Shown here: piece by piece, positions 1 through 6,473 of the stretch | How positions within the stretch are numbered: the stretch's first letter is position 1 | Layout: each line of letters starts with the position of its first letter | Assembly (NCBI GenBank): GCA_903879875.1 | Contig: CAIRNC010000520.1 | Span: 1-11,065, forward strand | DNA from: an uncultured Bacteroidota bacterium | Lineage (GTDB): Bacteria; Bacteroidota; Bacteroidia; Flavobacteriales; Flavobacteriaceae | Direction of reading: 5' to 3' | Length of the DNA stretch: 11,065 bases | Program-made: the position numbers and the translations under genes | Notes under the pieces: generated by a model | Seen by the model: only the letters and a program-made list of their open reading frames with translations | Told to the model about the DNA's origin: nothing | Database searches by the model: none

Positions 1-87
1 GCGCTTACGCCTTTATTACAAGCGATTAAAGGACATACCGAAATTGACCGCGAATTATTGCGTGTTTCTGAAATAATGTCCACATAA
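1..87 (+). CDS. pfkA: 6-phosphofructokinase C-terminus (5'-truncated by window edge)
   Basis: Reading frame 1 is open from the first base to a TAA at 85-87, giving 28 residues that end in ELLRVSEIMST. No start is visible because the gene begins outside the window. The tail resembles the C-terminus I remember for Bacteroidota ATP-dependent PfkA, and pfkA directly upstream of gapA is a recurring flavobacterial arrangement. Both points are recalled family knowledge, and no catalytic motif is present in this fragment. If correct, the enzyme phosphorylates fructose-6-phosphate in the cytoplasm, the committing step of glycolysis. The 78-bp gap to gapA contains no convincing terminator and no TAnnTTTG box, so co-transcription with gapA is plausible. 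The identity rests largely on context. Confidence 0.55.
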   Translation, partial: ALTPLLQAIKGHTEIDRELLRVSEIMST

Positions 88-165
88 AATAAAATTAAAA
101 TTTAAAATAAATACTATTTATAACCGGCATTAAGTTAAAAACTTATTGCCTAAAGCTTAAAAAAA

Positions 166-1170
166 ATGTCAAAAGTAAAATTAGGAATAAACGGATTTGG
201 TAGAATTGGAAGAATTGTATTTAGAGAATCTTACAATAGAGATAATGTTGAAGTAGTAGCAATCAATGATTTATTGGATGTAGATCACTTGGCTTACTTA
301 TTAAAATACGATTCAGTTCACGGACGTTTTGCAGGAAAAGTAGAAGTTATTGACGGAAAACTTTTTGTAAACGACAAACATATTAGAATTACTGCAGAAA
401 GAGACCCTGCTAATTTAAAATGGAACGAAGTTGATGTTGATGTTGTTGCTGAATGTACTGGATTCTTCACAACGAAAGAAACAGCAAGTGCTCACATTAA
501 AGGAGGAGCAAAAAAAGTAATCATTTCTGCACCTTCAGCTGATGCTCCAATGTTTGTAATGGGAGTAAATCATACTAAAGCTTTAGCAACGGATACTGTT
601 GTTTCTAACGCTTCTTGTACAACCAACTGTTTAGCGCCATTGGCTAAAGTAATTAATGATAATTTCGGAATTGTAGAAGGTTTAATGACAACAGTTCACG
701 CTACAACTTCTACTCAAATGACTACTGATGGTCCATCGAAAAAAGACTGGAGAGGTGGACGTGCTGCATCATGTAATATTATTCCATCATCTACTGGAGC
801 TGCAAAAGCGGTAGGACAAGTTATTCCAGAATTGAACGGAAAATTAACAGGTATGTCAATGCGCGTTCCTACAACTGACGTTTCTGTAGTAGATTTAACC
901 GTGAAATTGGCAAAAGAAACTTCTTATTCTGAAATAATGGGTGCACTAAAATTAGCATCTGAAACTACAATGAAAGGTATTTTAGGATACACAGAAGATT
1001 TAGTGGTTTCTCAAGATTTCGTATCCGATTCAAGAACTTCTATTGTGGATTCACATGCTGGAATTGGATTGAATTCAACCTTCTTCAAAATCATTTCTTG
1101 GTATGATAATGAGTATGGATATTCAAGCAAATTAATTGATTTATCAGTTCATATTGCAGGTTTAAAATAA
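166..1170 (+). CDS. gapA: Glyceraldehyde-3-phosphate dehydrogenase, type I
   Basis: This cytoplasmic glycolytic enzyme converts glyceraldehyde-3-phosphate, NAD+ and phosphate to 1,3-bisphosphoglycerate. The 334-residue length is normal for the family. The N-terminal Rossmann motif NGFGRIG lies at residues 9-15, and Asp35 in INDLLD sits where NAD-preferring enzymes bind the adenosine ribose, so NAD rather than NADP use is likely. The active-site block SNASCTTNCLAP gives catalytic Cys151, and His178 in TTVHATT is the base. The phosphate-binding stretch around 199-216 (NIIPSSTGAAKAV) and the C-terminal WYDNEYGYS at 312-320 are intact. The ATG at 166 fits the conserved N-terminus exactly and follows an A-rich leader without a Shine-Dalgarno sequence, as is usual in Bacteroidota. 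It probably shares a transcript with the upstream pfkA fragment and is followed by a strong terminator. Confidence 0.97.
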   Translation: MSKVKLGINGFGRIGRIVFRESYNRDNVEVVAINDLLDVDHLAYLLKYDSVHGRFAGKVEVIDGKLFVNDKHIRITAERDPANLKWNEVDVDVVAECTGFFTTKETASAHIKGGAKKVIISAPSADAPMFVMGVNHTKALATDTVVSNASCTTNCLAPLAKVINDNFGIVEGLMTTVHATTSTQMTTDGPSKKDWRGGRAASCNIIPSSTGAAKAVGQVIPELNGKLTGMSMRVPTTDVSVVDLTVKLAKETSYSEIMGALKLASETTMKGILGYTEDLVVSQDFVSDSRTSIVDSHAGIGLNSTFFKIISWYDNEYGYSSKLIDLSVHIAGLK

Positions 1171-1186
1171 ATTTATATATTTACAC

Positions 1187-1222
1187 AGTCCCGTTAATCT
1201 TTAAATTGACGGGACTTTTTTT
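1187..1222 (+). terminator. Intrinsic terminator after gapA
   Basis: The arms AGTCCCGTTAA (1187-1197) and TTGACGGGACT (1206-1216) pair over 11 positions with a single G-T wobble. The loop is about 8 nt, and one further T-A pair can close inside it. A seven-T run follows at 1216-1222. It starts 16 bp after the gapA stop, so it should end the pfkA-gapA transcript and separate it from the kinase-mgsA pair. Confidence 0.9.
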
Positions 1223-1299
1223 ACCTAATCAAAACAACCATTTTGAATTTTTTTCCTTTATTTTGGGACAAAATCTGAAATATTTAATTTTAAATACCA

Positions 1300-2151
1300 A
1301 TGAAATTATTAGTAGATAGTGGTTCCACCAAAGCCGATTGGATTGCGATTGACGAAAACGGGAAAGTGTTGTTTACCACACAAACCTTAGGATTGAATCC
1401 GGAAGTATTAGACAAAGAAGAAATTATAGCACGACTAGATGATAAATTTGATATTTCTCATAACAAAGACAAAGCTAATTTTCTTTACTTTTATGGTGCA
1501 GGTTGTGGTACCGATAGAATGAAATCTTTTTTATCGGAAGTTTTCAGAGACTATTTTACAAAAGCTAGTGTTTCAGTTTATGAAGATACTTATGCCGCAG
1601 TTTTTGCAACAACGCCAAAAGACGAAAGTGCCATTGTTTGTATTCTAGGAACAGGGTCAAATTGTAGTTATTTTGACGGAAAAGTTTTGCATCAAAAAGT
1701 ACAATCTCTTGGATATATTGCAATGGATGATTGTAGTGGAAATCGATTTGGAAGACACTTGCTACGAGGCTACTATTTTAATAAAATGCCAAAAGAATTA
1801 GCTACTGAATTTGAAGAAGAGTACAATCTTGATGCCGATTATATAAAAAATAATCTTTATAAAGAGCCGAATCCAAATGCGTATTTGGCAACATTTGCAA
1901 AATTTTTAATTAAGCACAAAGACAATGCTTTTTGTCAAAATATTATCCGTGCAGAAATGAAAGATTTTGCAGAAAATTACATCATGCAATTCGAAAATCA
2001 TAGAGATGTATTAGTACATTTTGTGGGTTCAATTGCTTTTTATTTAAAAGATGAATTAGAAGCTATTTTAGCAGAATATGATATCAGAGTAGGAACTGTC
2101 CTAAGAAGACCAATTGACGGTTTGATTCAATATCATATTTTAAACAAATAA
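1300..2151 (+). CDS. BadF/BadG/BcrA/BcrD-family sugar kinase, N-acetylglucosamine kinase-like
   Basis: This 283-residue protein belongs to the ASKHA fold (actin/hexokinase superfamily). The phosphate-1 motif DSGSTKADW is at residues 6-14. Asp96 in YEDTYAA is the likely catalytic base by position. The phosphate-2 motif ILGTGSNC lies at 115-122, and GSIA at 243-246 fits the adenosine motif. Small BadF-type proteins of this size in flavobacteria are usually annotated as N-acetylglucosamine kinase, making GlcNAc-6-phosphate from ATP in the cytoplasm. That substrate is inferred from the family, because no deacetylase, deaminase or transporter for amino sugars is next to it. Glucosamine or another N-acetylated sugar is also possible. 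The ATG at 1300 directly precedes the conserved phosphate-1 segment. The stop is one base before the mgsA ATG, so the two genes are surely co-translated. Confidence 0.85.
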   Translation: MKLLVDSGSTKADWIAIDENGKVLFTTQTLGLNPEVLDKEEIIARLDDKFDISHNKDKANFLYFYGAGCGTDRMKSFLSEVFRDYFTKASVSVYEDTYAAVFATTPKDESAIVCILGTGSNCSYFDGKVLHQKVQSLGYIAMDDCSGNRFGRHLLRGYYFNKMPKELATEFEEEYNLDADYIKNNLYKEPNPNAYLATFAKFLIKHKDNAFCQNIIRAEMKDFAENYIMQFENHRDVLVHFVGSIAFYLKDELEAILAEYDIRVGTVLRRPIDGLIQYHILNK

Positions 2152-2152
2152 A

Positions 2153-2530
2153 ATGGAAATTGCAATCATAGCTCACGATAGAATGAAAGCGGATATGGTT
2201 CAGTTTTTAAACAAAAATCAATCACTACTTCATTCAGAAAATATTTCACTCATTGCCACGGGAACCACAGGCGGACAAGCTGAAAATGCAGGCTTCCAAG
2301 TAACAAAAATGCTTTCGGGTCCAATGGGAGGTGATGCTCAAATTGCCGCTAGAGTTGCAGAAGGCAAAACACAAATGGTGCTTTTCTTTAAAGACCCCAA
2401 TTCAAGTCACGCACACGAAGTAGATATAAACATGCTCATTCGAGTTTGTGATGTGCACAATGTGCCACTAGCTACCAATAAAGCAACGGCACAATTACTT
2501 TTAGATGCCATTTCAAGCAAAAAATTATAA
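2153..2530 (+). CDS. mgsA: Methylglyoxal synthase
   Basis: This enzyme converts dihydroxyacetone phosphate to methylglyoxal and phosphate, a bypass of lower glycolysis used when phosphate is short or sugar phosphates accumulate. Family signatures are clear: AHD at residues 7-9 (substrate-contacting His8), ATGTTGG at 35-41 for phosphate binding, and SGPMGGD at 55-61, whose Asp61 matches the catalytic aspartate of E. coli MgsA. His88 in HAHEVD matches the second catalytic residue, E. coli His98. At 125 residues it is shorter than the 152-residue E. coli enzyme, lacking both terminal extensions but keeping the whole core. It starts one base after the kinase stop codon, so translational coupling is expected, and it lies downstream of gapA, whose substrate pool it competes for. 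A strong terminator follows. Confidence 0.95.
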   Translation: MEIAIIAHDRMKADMVQFLNKNQSLLHSENISLIATGTTGGQAENAGFQVTKMLSGPMGGDAQIAARVAEGKTQMVLFFKDPNSSHAHEVDINMLIRVCDVHNVPLATNKATAQLLLDAISSKKL

Positions 2531-2532
2531 TC

Positions 2533-2560
2533 AAAATCCGATAGAAATATCGGATTTTTT
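2533..2560 (+). terminator. Intrinsic terminator after mgsA
   Basis: A perfect 11-bp inverted repeat, AAAATCCGATA (2533-2543) against TATCGGATTTT (2548-2558), is closed by a GAAA tetraloop of the GNRA type. The final T-tract runs to 2560. It begins 3 bp after the mgsA stop codon. The flanking A and T runs make it potentially active in both orientations, although only plus-strand genes lie upstream. Confidence 0.93.
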
Positions 2561-2575
2561 AATGGCAAAATTCAA

Positions 2576-2583
2576 TATATTTG
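2576..2583 (+). promoter_or_regulatory. Flavobacterial -7 promoter box for the lipoprotein gene
   Basis: TATATTTG matches the Bacteroidota consensus TAnnTTTG exactly and lies 21 bp before the ATG at 2605. A -33 TTG is not clear; that region falls in the T-rich end of the preceding terminator. The box covers the in-frame TTG at 2581, which argues that translation cannot begin there. Transcription would start roughly at 2588-2592, leaving a short leader. Confidence 0.6.
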
Positions 2584-2604
2584 TCATTTAAAATTTCATA
2601 TAAT

Positions 2605-3789
2605 ATGAGAAATATTTCAATTCTATTATCGTTTTTCCTTTTGATAACTTCTTGTGGGGTAAAGCAAACACAAAAAATGGTTGCTTCAGGCGATTATGAT
2701 AATGCCATAGAAAATGCTGTTTCGAGCCTCCGAAATAACAAAGAGAGAAAAGGAAAACAAGAGTATATATATTTACTTGAAGACGCTTTTGCCAAAGCCA
2801 AAGAACGAGATTTGAGATCGATAGATTTATTAATCAAAGACGCTAATCCATCCAATTTGGAAAAGGTTTTTAACACTTATTTGCAATTAAATAATCGCCA
2901 AGAAAAAATTAGACCTTTGTTGCCTTTGACCCTTTTAAAAGAAGGTAGAACTGCAACTTTTACTTTTGATAATTATTCTGATGAAATTATAAGCAGCAAA
3001 AATGCCTTGTCTAAATACTTGTATTCTAATACAAAAGCGCTTTTGGCAACAAATAATAAAATGAATATTCGTAGGGCTTATGATGATTTAATTTATTTAG
3101 AAAGCATCAATCCAAATTTTAAAGATGTCCATAAATTGATGGAGGAAGCCAAAAATAAAGGGATTGATTATGTTACGGTTTATTCTAAAAATGAGACTAA
3201 TATGATAATTCCAATGCGTTTAGAAAATGATTTGTTGGATTTTAGTACTTATGGATTGAATGACAAATGGACCGTTTACCATATCAATAAACAAAAAGGA
3301 ATCAATTATGATTATGGTATAGTTTTAAATTTTAGACAATTAAGCATTTCTCCTGAACAAATAAAGGAGAAAGAATTTAACAAAGAAAAACAGATTAAAA
3401 TTGGGCAAAAAAAACTACTTGATACAAGAGGAAATGTCGTAAAAGATAGTGAAGGAAATCCGATTATGGTTGACGATTTTAAAACTGTTAAAATTTCAGT
3501 ATATGAATTCAGACAATTCAAATCGGCTCAAGTTGTTGCAAAAGTGGATTATATTGATTTGAAAAGCAATCAACTCTTGCAAACATTTCCAATTTCTAGT
3601 GAATTTATTTTTGAAAATGTATATGCCAATTACAAAGGAGATAAACTGGCATGTGAGCAAGAATACTATCCGAATTTTGACAAACGCGCAGTAGTTTTTC
3701 CAACAAACGAACAAATGATTATGGATACGAGCGAAGATTTAAAAACGAAATTAAAAGCGATTATCACACAAAATAAAATCAGAAAATAG
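2605..3789 (+). CDS. Lipoprotein of unknown function with TPR-like helices
   Basis: The 394-residue product starts with a short, typical lipoprotein signal: a basic N-terminus, a hydrophobic run at residues 6-14, then the lipobox ITSC with Cys17 as the predicted lipidated residue. Residue +2 is Gly and there is no acidic cluster after the Cys. Outer-membrane attachment facing the periplasm is therefore more likely than surface display (inference from known export signals). Residues 25-48 (GDYDNAI pattern) and about 155-185 (AYDDLIYLESINP pattern) look like TPR-type helical pairs. From about 190 onward the protein looks beta-rich, with a charged Lys/Glu stretch at 249-270. I do not recognise the family and assign no function. 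The ATG at 2605 is chosen over the in-frame TTG at 2581 because it gives a clean signal peptide and the TTG lies inside the promoter box. It appears to be monocistronic. Its stop is 13 bp from the stop of a convergent gene. Confidence 0.85.
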   Translation: MRNISILLSFFLLITSCGVKQTQKMVASGDYDNAIENAVSSLRNNKERKGKQEYIYLLEDAFAKAKERDLRSIDLLIKDANPSNLEKVFNTYLQLNNRQEKIRPLLPLTLLKEGRTATFTFDNYSDEIISSKNALSKYLYSNTKALLATNNKMNIRRAYDDLIYLESINPNFKDVHKLMEEAKNKGIDYVTVYSKNETNMIIPMRLENDLLDFSTYGLNDKWTVYHINKQKGINYDYGIVLNFRQLSISPEQIKEKEFNKEKQIKIGQKKLLDTRGNVVKDSEGNPIMVDDFKTVKISVYEFRQFKSAQVVAKVDYIDLKSNQLLQTFPISSEFIFENVYANYKGDKLACEQEYYPNFDKRAVVFPTNEQMIMDTSEDLKTKLKAIITQNKIRK

Positions 3790-3802
3790 TCCGTTTAAAA
3801 TT

Positions 3803-4402
3803 TCAATAAATCCCTAATTTCGTTTTTAATTTTAAGAAAAGTAAAGCTATAGCAAAGGCATCATCTGATGCTGATATTTTATTTGATGCTTCAATTTTAA
3901 AAATAGTTTGTAAATCTTGTATTGAAAATTGAGTTGTATCGGATAATTCTTTCCATTTTTGATACATTACTTCAATATCTAGAGCTTCGTTTTTTAATTT
4001 TCCACAATTCAATTTTGCAAGGGCTTCATTTATGATTTCGATGTCAAAATTGATTCGATGCCCAATTAATATGGCATTACCAAGATATTCTACAAATGCT
4101 TGTATGGCTTCAGCTTCTTGAAATTTTGGTTGTTTACTCTCAATAATAAATTCATTTGAAAGTCCATTGTCGTGGTTATAAATGTATTGCAACAAAACGA
4201 CTTCAAAACTATCTCCAACATAAATGGCGTCATTTAAAATGGCTACTGAACCAATTGATAAAATTACGTCTTTTTCTGGATTTAGCCCAGTAGTTTCAGT
4301 GCTTAAAACCACAAATCTAGTAGGTTTTTTATCAAATTGAGATAAATATTTTTTCCAAAATTCAGGATATTCCTTGTTGATTTTTTTTAACCAATCGATC
4401 AT
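3803..4402 (-). CDS. DnaQ-like (DEDDh) 3'-5' exonuclease homologue with degenerate active site
   Basis: The 199-residue protein has the RNase H-like exonuclease fold of the DNA polymerase III epsilon family. An N-terminal extension of about 28 residues precedes Exo I, which reads VVLSTETTGLN at 31-41 where the family has DTETTG. Exo II is GHRINFD at 114-120 with Asp120 present. An additional LDIEVMY at 141-147 matches the usual strand after Exo II. Exo III reads NKISASDDA at 174-182 where the family has N-R-H-R-A-L-D-D-A, so Asp181 is kept. The first catalytic Asp is Ser34 (AGC) and the catalytic His is Ile176 (ATA), which suggests weak or absent nuclease activity. The ATG at 4402 is 3 nt after the stop of the upstream DUF294 gene, so the two are co-transcribed and probably act together. 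Family membership is firm; activity is doubtful. Confidence 0.88.
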   Translation of the reverse strand: MIDWLKKINKEYPEFWKKYLSQFDKKPTRFVVLSTETTGLNPEKDVILSIGSVAILNDAIYVGDSFEVVLLQYIYNHDNGLSNEFIIESKQPKFQEAEAIQAFVEYLGNAILIGHRINFDIEIINEALAKLNCGKLKNEALDIEVMYQKWKELSDTTQFSIQDLQTIFKIEASNKISASDDAFAIALLFLKLKTKLGIY

Positions 4403-4405
4403 AAT

Positions 4406-6316
4406 TTAGGAGAAATAAGTAAGTTGGAATTTATTTTTTATAATTTCTTCAATTTCTTTCATCGGCAATAAGCAGTTTTTTAGTTTCTCTTTTTGCGATT
4501 TTGATAATTCTTCAATATTTATAAATTGTCCATTAGAGCCGTTTTTCAATCCTTCTAAAGTTCTGAATTTTGATAAGGTTTGAAACGCTTCAGCGGCATT
4601 TAAATACACTTCTGAATATTTAGGTTCTTTTATAGCCAATTGTTTGAATCGTAAAAAGGTGTTGTTTACGCCTTTTATATCATGACTTAAAACCAACAAA
4701 CGAGCTGCATCAATTAAAGGGGTGAGAGCACGACTTTTTATATCAAATAAATCTTTATAAATTCCTTCTTCTTCAAGATTAAATTGTTTGAAAAAACTTA
4801 ATGGAGAAGGTTTTTTTAGCGTTTCATTCCCTAAATAGGCAAAGAATTTTTTCTTATTCCGAATTCCATTAAATATACTTTCTGTAAGCGCCTCTTCCAA
4901 TTCAATATCACCATAAGCCAATTCGTAATCAAAGAAAACGCCTTGCACCTCATTTGTTTTTTCACCTGGAGCATTGAACCAATTATCGTATTGTTTTTTC
5001 CATTCAGAAAGCGATTTACACCAAATGATATTACTGGCAACATGTCCATTAGAACAAGCGGAATAACCTACAACTTCAAGAATGGCATCAACACGTTTGG
5101 CAACTTTCAAATAGTATTCTTTGACATTTCTGTATTTATCGGTTGCAATATCTTCAAAAACTAAAATACTGTCTTGATCGGTTAATAACAATTGTTCTTT
5201 ACGACCTTGACTGCCAATACTCAACCAAGCAAATCGAGAAGGAGGGGAGCCTAAATCTAAAATTGCTAAATCAATGGCGCGCTTAATAATCGCTAAGTTG
5301 ACTTCGCCTGCAATAGTATTTATATTAGAAATTGGAATTTTTTTATCAATAGAAGTTCTAATAAATTCTGAAAGCATTTCTCTCAGATTTTTTAAACCTT
5401 CAGCATTTAACACCCGTTTAATTTCTTTTATTAAAACACCAGGGTTATTGGATTGCGCTGCTATTAAATCTTGTTGTGATATAATTCCTTTAACCGCGGT
5501 ATTGTCAGAACCATCAATAGTTACACATAAATGCGTTACATTATGTTGAAGCATAAATAATTGGGCTTCTGCCAATGAAATATTTTCAGAAACGGTAATC
5601 ACTGGAGACGACATAATGTTGTGCGCCAAAGTGGTAATATAAAAACGTCCTGTAGCGATTTTTGTACGTAAATCAGTGTCAGTTATGATACCTACAGGTA
5701 AATTATTTTCTTGAATTACGACACAACCGTATAAATTATTGGTCATCAATTGAGCAATATTTTGAACAATATCAGTAGTAGTAGCAAATAATGGTTTTTT
5801 ATTATAATCTAATGCTTGAAAAAATTGAATTTCAGATTGGTTTTCTTTGTATTGTACGGTATCATTCAGTAATTTTCCTTTTTTATCGTTTGGATTTTGT
5901 GAGGTACTTGCAAAACTTTGTAATAAATAATCTAAAACTTCCGCATTATTTGCCACAAAAGGTCTGAAAGTAGCAATTGGAATAGCATAAACAATACTTT
6001 CTTCACGAGCTTTTGCTGTCATCATGTAATTGTTTTTTGCGAAAAAAGGACGCAAACCTAAAATATCACCTGTAATACATTTATTTAATAATGTTTCTTC
6101 AGCATCTGAAATGACGGATAAATTGATTACTCCAGAAGCAACAACATAAAAACAATCGTGTAAAACATCATTGATTTGAAATAATGATTTTCTTTTTTCT
6201 ACATTCAAAACACGAATATCCATAGCCACTTGAGTCAATTCGTCATAAGTTAATTGACTGAATGGTGAATATTCTACAAGGAAATTGGCAATGTTTTCAG
6301 CAATACTATTTTTCAT
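4406..6316 (-). CDS. cNMP-binding-like / CBS pair / DUF294 putative nucleotidyltransferase
   Basis: This 636-residue cytoplasmic protein has four parts. Residues about 1-135 form a cyclic-nucleotide-binding-like beta-barrel (CAP_ED type). Residues about 172-290 form a CBS pair; the repeats contain GIITDTDLR at 209-217 and GIISQQDL at 277-284. Residues about 310-470 carry the DUF294 nucleotidyltransferase with the signature GSQGRKEQ at 368-375 followed by TDQD at 379-382 (Asp380, Asp382). This is the layout of the GlnD-type nucleotidyltransferase family. Residues about 480-630 are the helical DUF294 C-terminal domain. The protein looks like a ligand-sensing nucleotidyltransferase, but no target is established to my knowledge. 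It is not GlnD, since HD and ACT domains are absent. In the cNMP domain, the positions of the cAMP-binding Glu and Arg are Leu88 and Met98. It is followed 3 nt later by a DnaQ-like gene, a pairing I recall from other bacteria. The ATG at 6316 gives the full N-terminal helix. Confidence 0.9.
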   Translation of the reverse strand: MKNSIAENIANFLVEYSPFSQLTYDELTQVAMDIRVLNVEKRKSLFQINDVLHDCFYVVASGVINLSVISDAEETLLNKCITGDILGLRPFFAKNNYMMTAKAREESIVYAIPIATFRPFVANNAEVLDYLLQSFASTSQNPNDKKGKLLNDTVQYKENQSEIQFFQALDYNKKPLFATTTDIVQNIAQLMTNNLYGCVVIQENNLPVGIITDTDLRTKIATGRFYITTLAHNIMSSPVITVSENISLAEAQLFMLQHNVTHLCVTIDGSDNTAVKGIISQQDLIAAQSNNPGVLIKEIKRVLNAEGLKNLREMLSEFIRTSIDKKIPISNINTIAGEVNLAIIKRAIDLAILDLGSPPSRFAWLSIGSQGRKEQLLLTDQDSILVFEDIATDKYRNVKEYYLKVAKRVDAILEVVGYSACSNGHVASNIIWCKSLSEWKKQYDNWFNAPGEKTNEVQGVFFDYELAYGDIELEEALTESIFNGIRNKKKFFAYLGNETLKKPSPLSFFKQFNLEEEGIYKDLFDIKSRALTPLIDAARLLVLSHDIKGVNNTFLRFKQLAIKEPKYSEVYLNAAEAFQTLSKFRTLEGLKNGSNGQFINIEELSKSQKEKLKNCLLPMKEIEEIIKNKFQLTYFS

Positions 6317-6473
6317 AAATCGGATAAAGTTTAAAAATAATAAATTTATTTGTAGTACAATTAGATTTAAGAAATAAATTTTGATTCGAATGCAAATCGA
6401 GTGCTTTTCAAACTTTCTATTTTACATAATATTAATTATAGTTCAATTATATTATTTATAAAACAGCTATATA

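Noticed and set aside
131..145. Hairpin in the pfkA-gapA gap as a terminator or regulatory element
   Set aside because: The stem is only six base pairs with one G-C pair, a 3-nt loop and no T-tract; this is expected by chance in such AT-rich DNA.
1258..1265. TTATTTTG as a -7 promoter box for the kinase-mgsA pair
   Set aside because: It matches TAnnTTTG at only five of the six defined positions, and no TTG sits at a suitable -33 distance. A promoter is expected here after the gapA terminator, but I cannot place it.
2581..2604. In-frame TTG as the start of the lipoprotein gene
   Set aside because: It lies inside the TATATTTG promoter box, and the ATG at 2605 gives a proper lipoprotein signal peptide.
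6426..6455. AT-only inverted repeat downstream of the DEAD-box gene, as a terminator
   Set aside because: The stem needs a bulge, contains no G-C pairs, and is not followed by a good T-tract on the minus strand.
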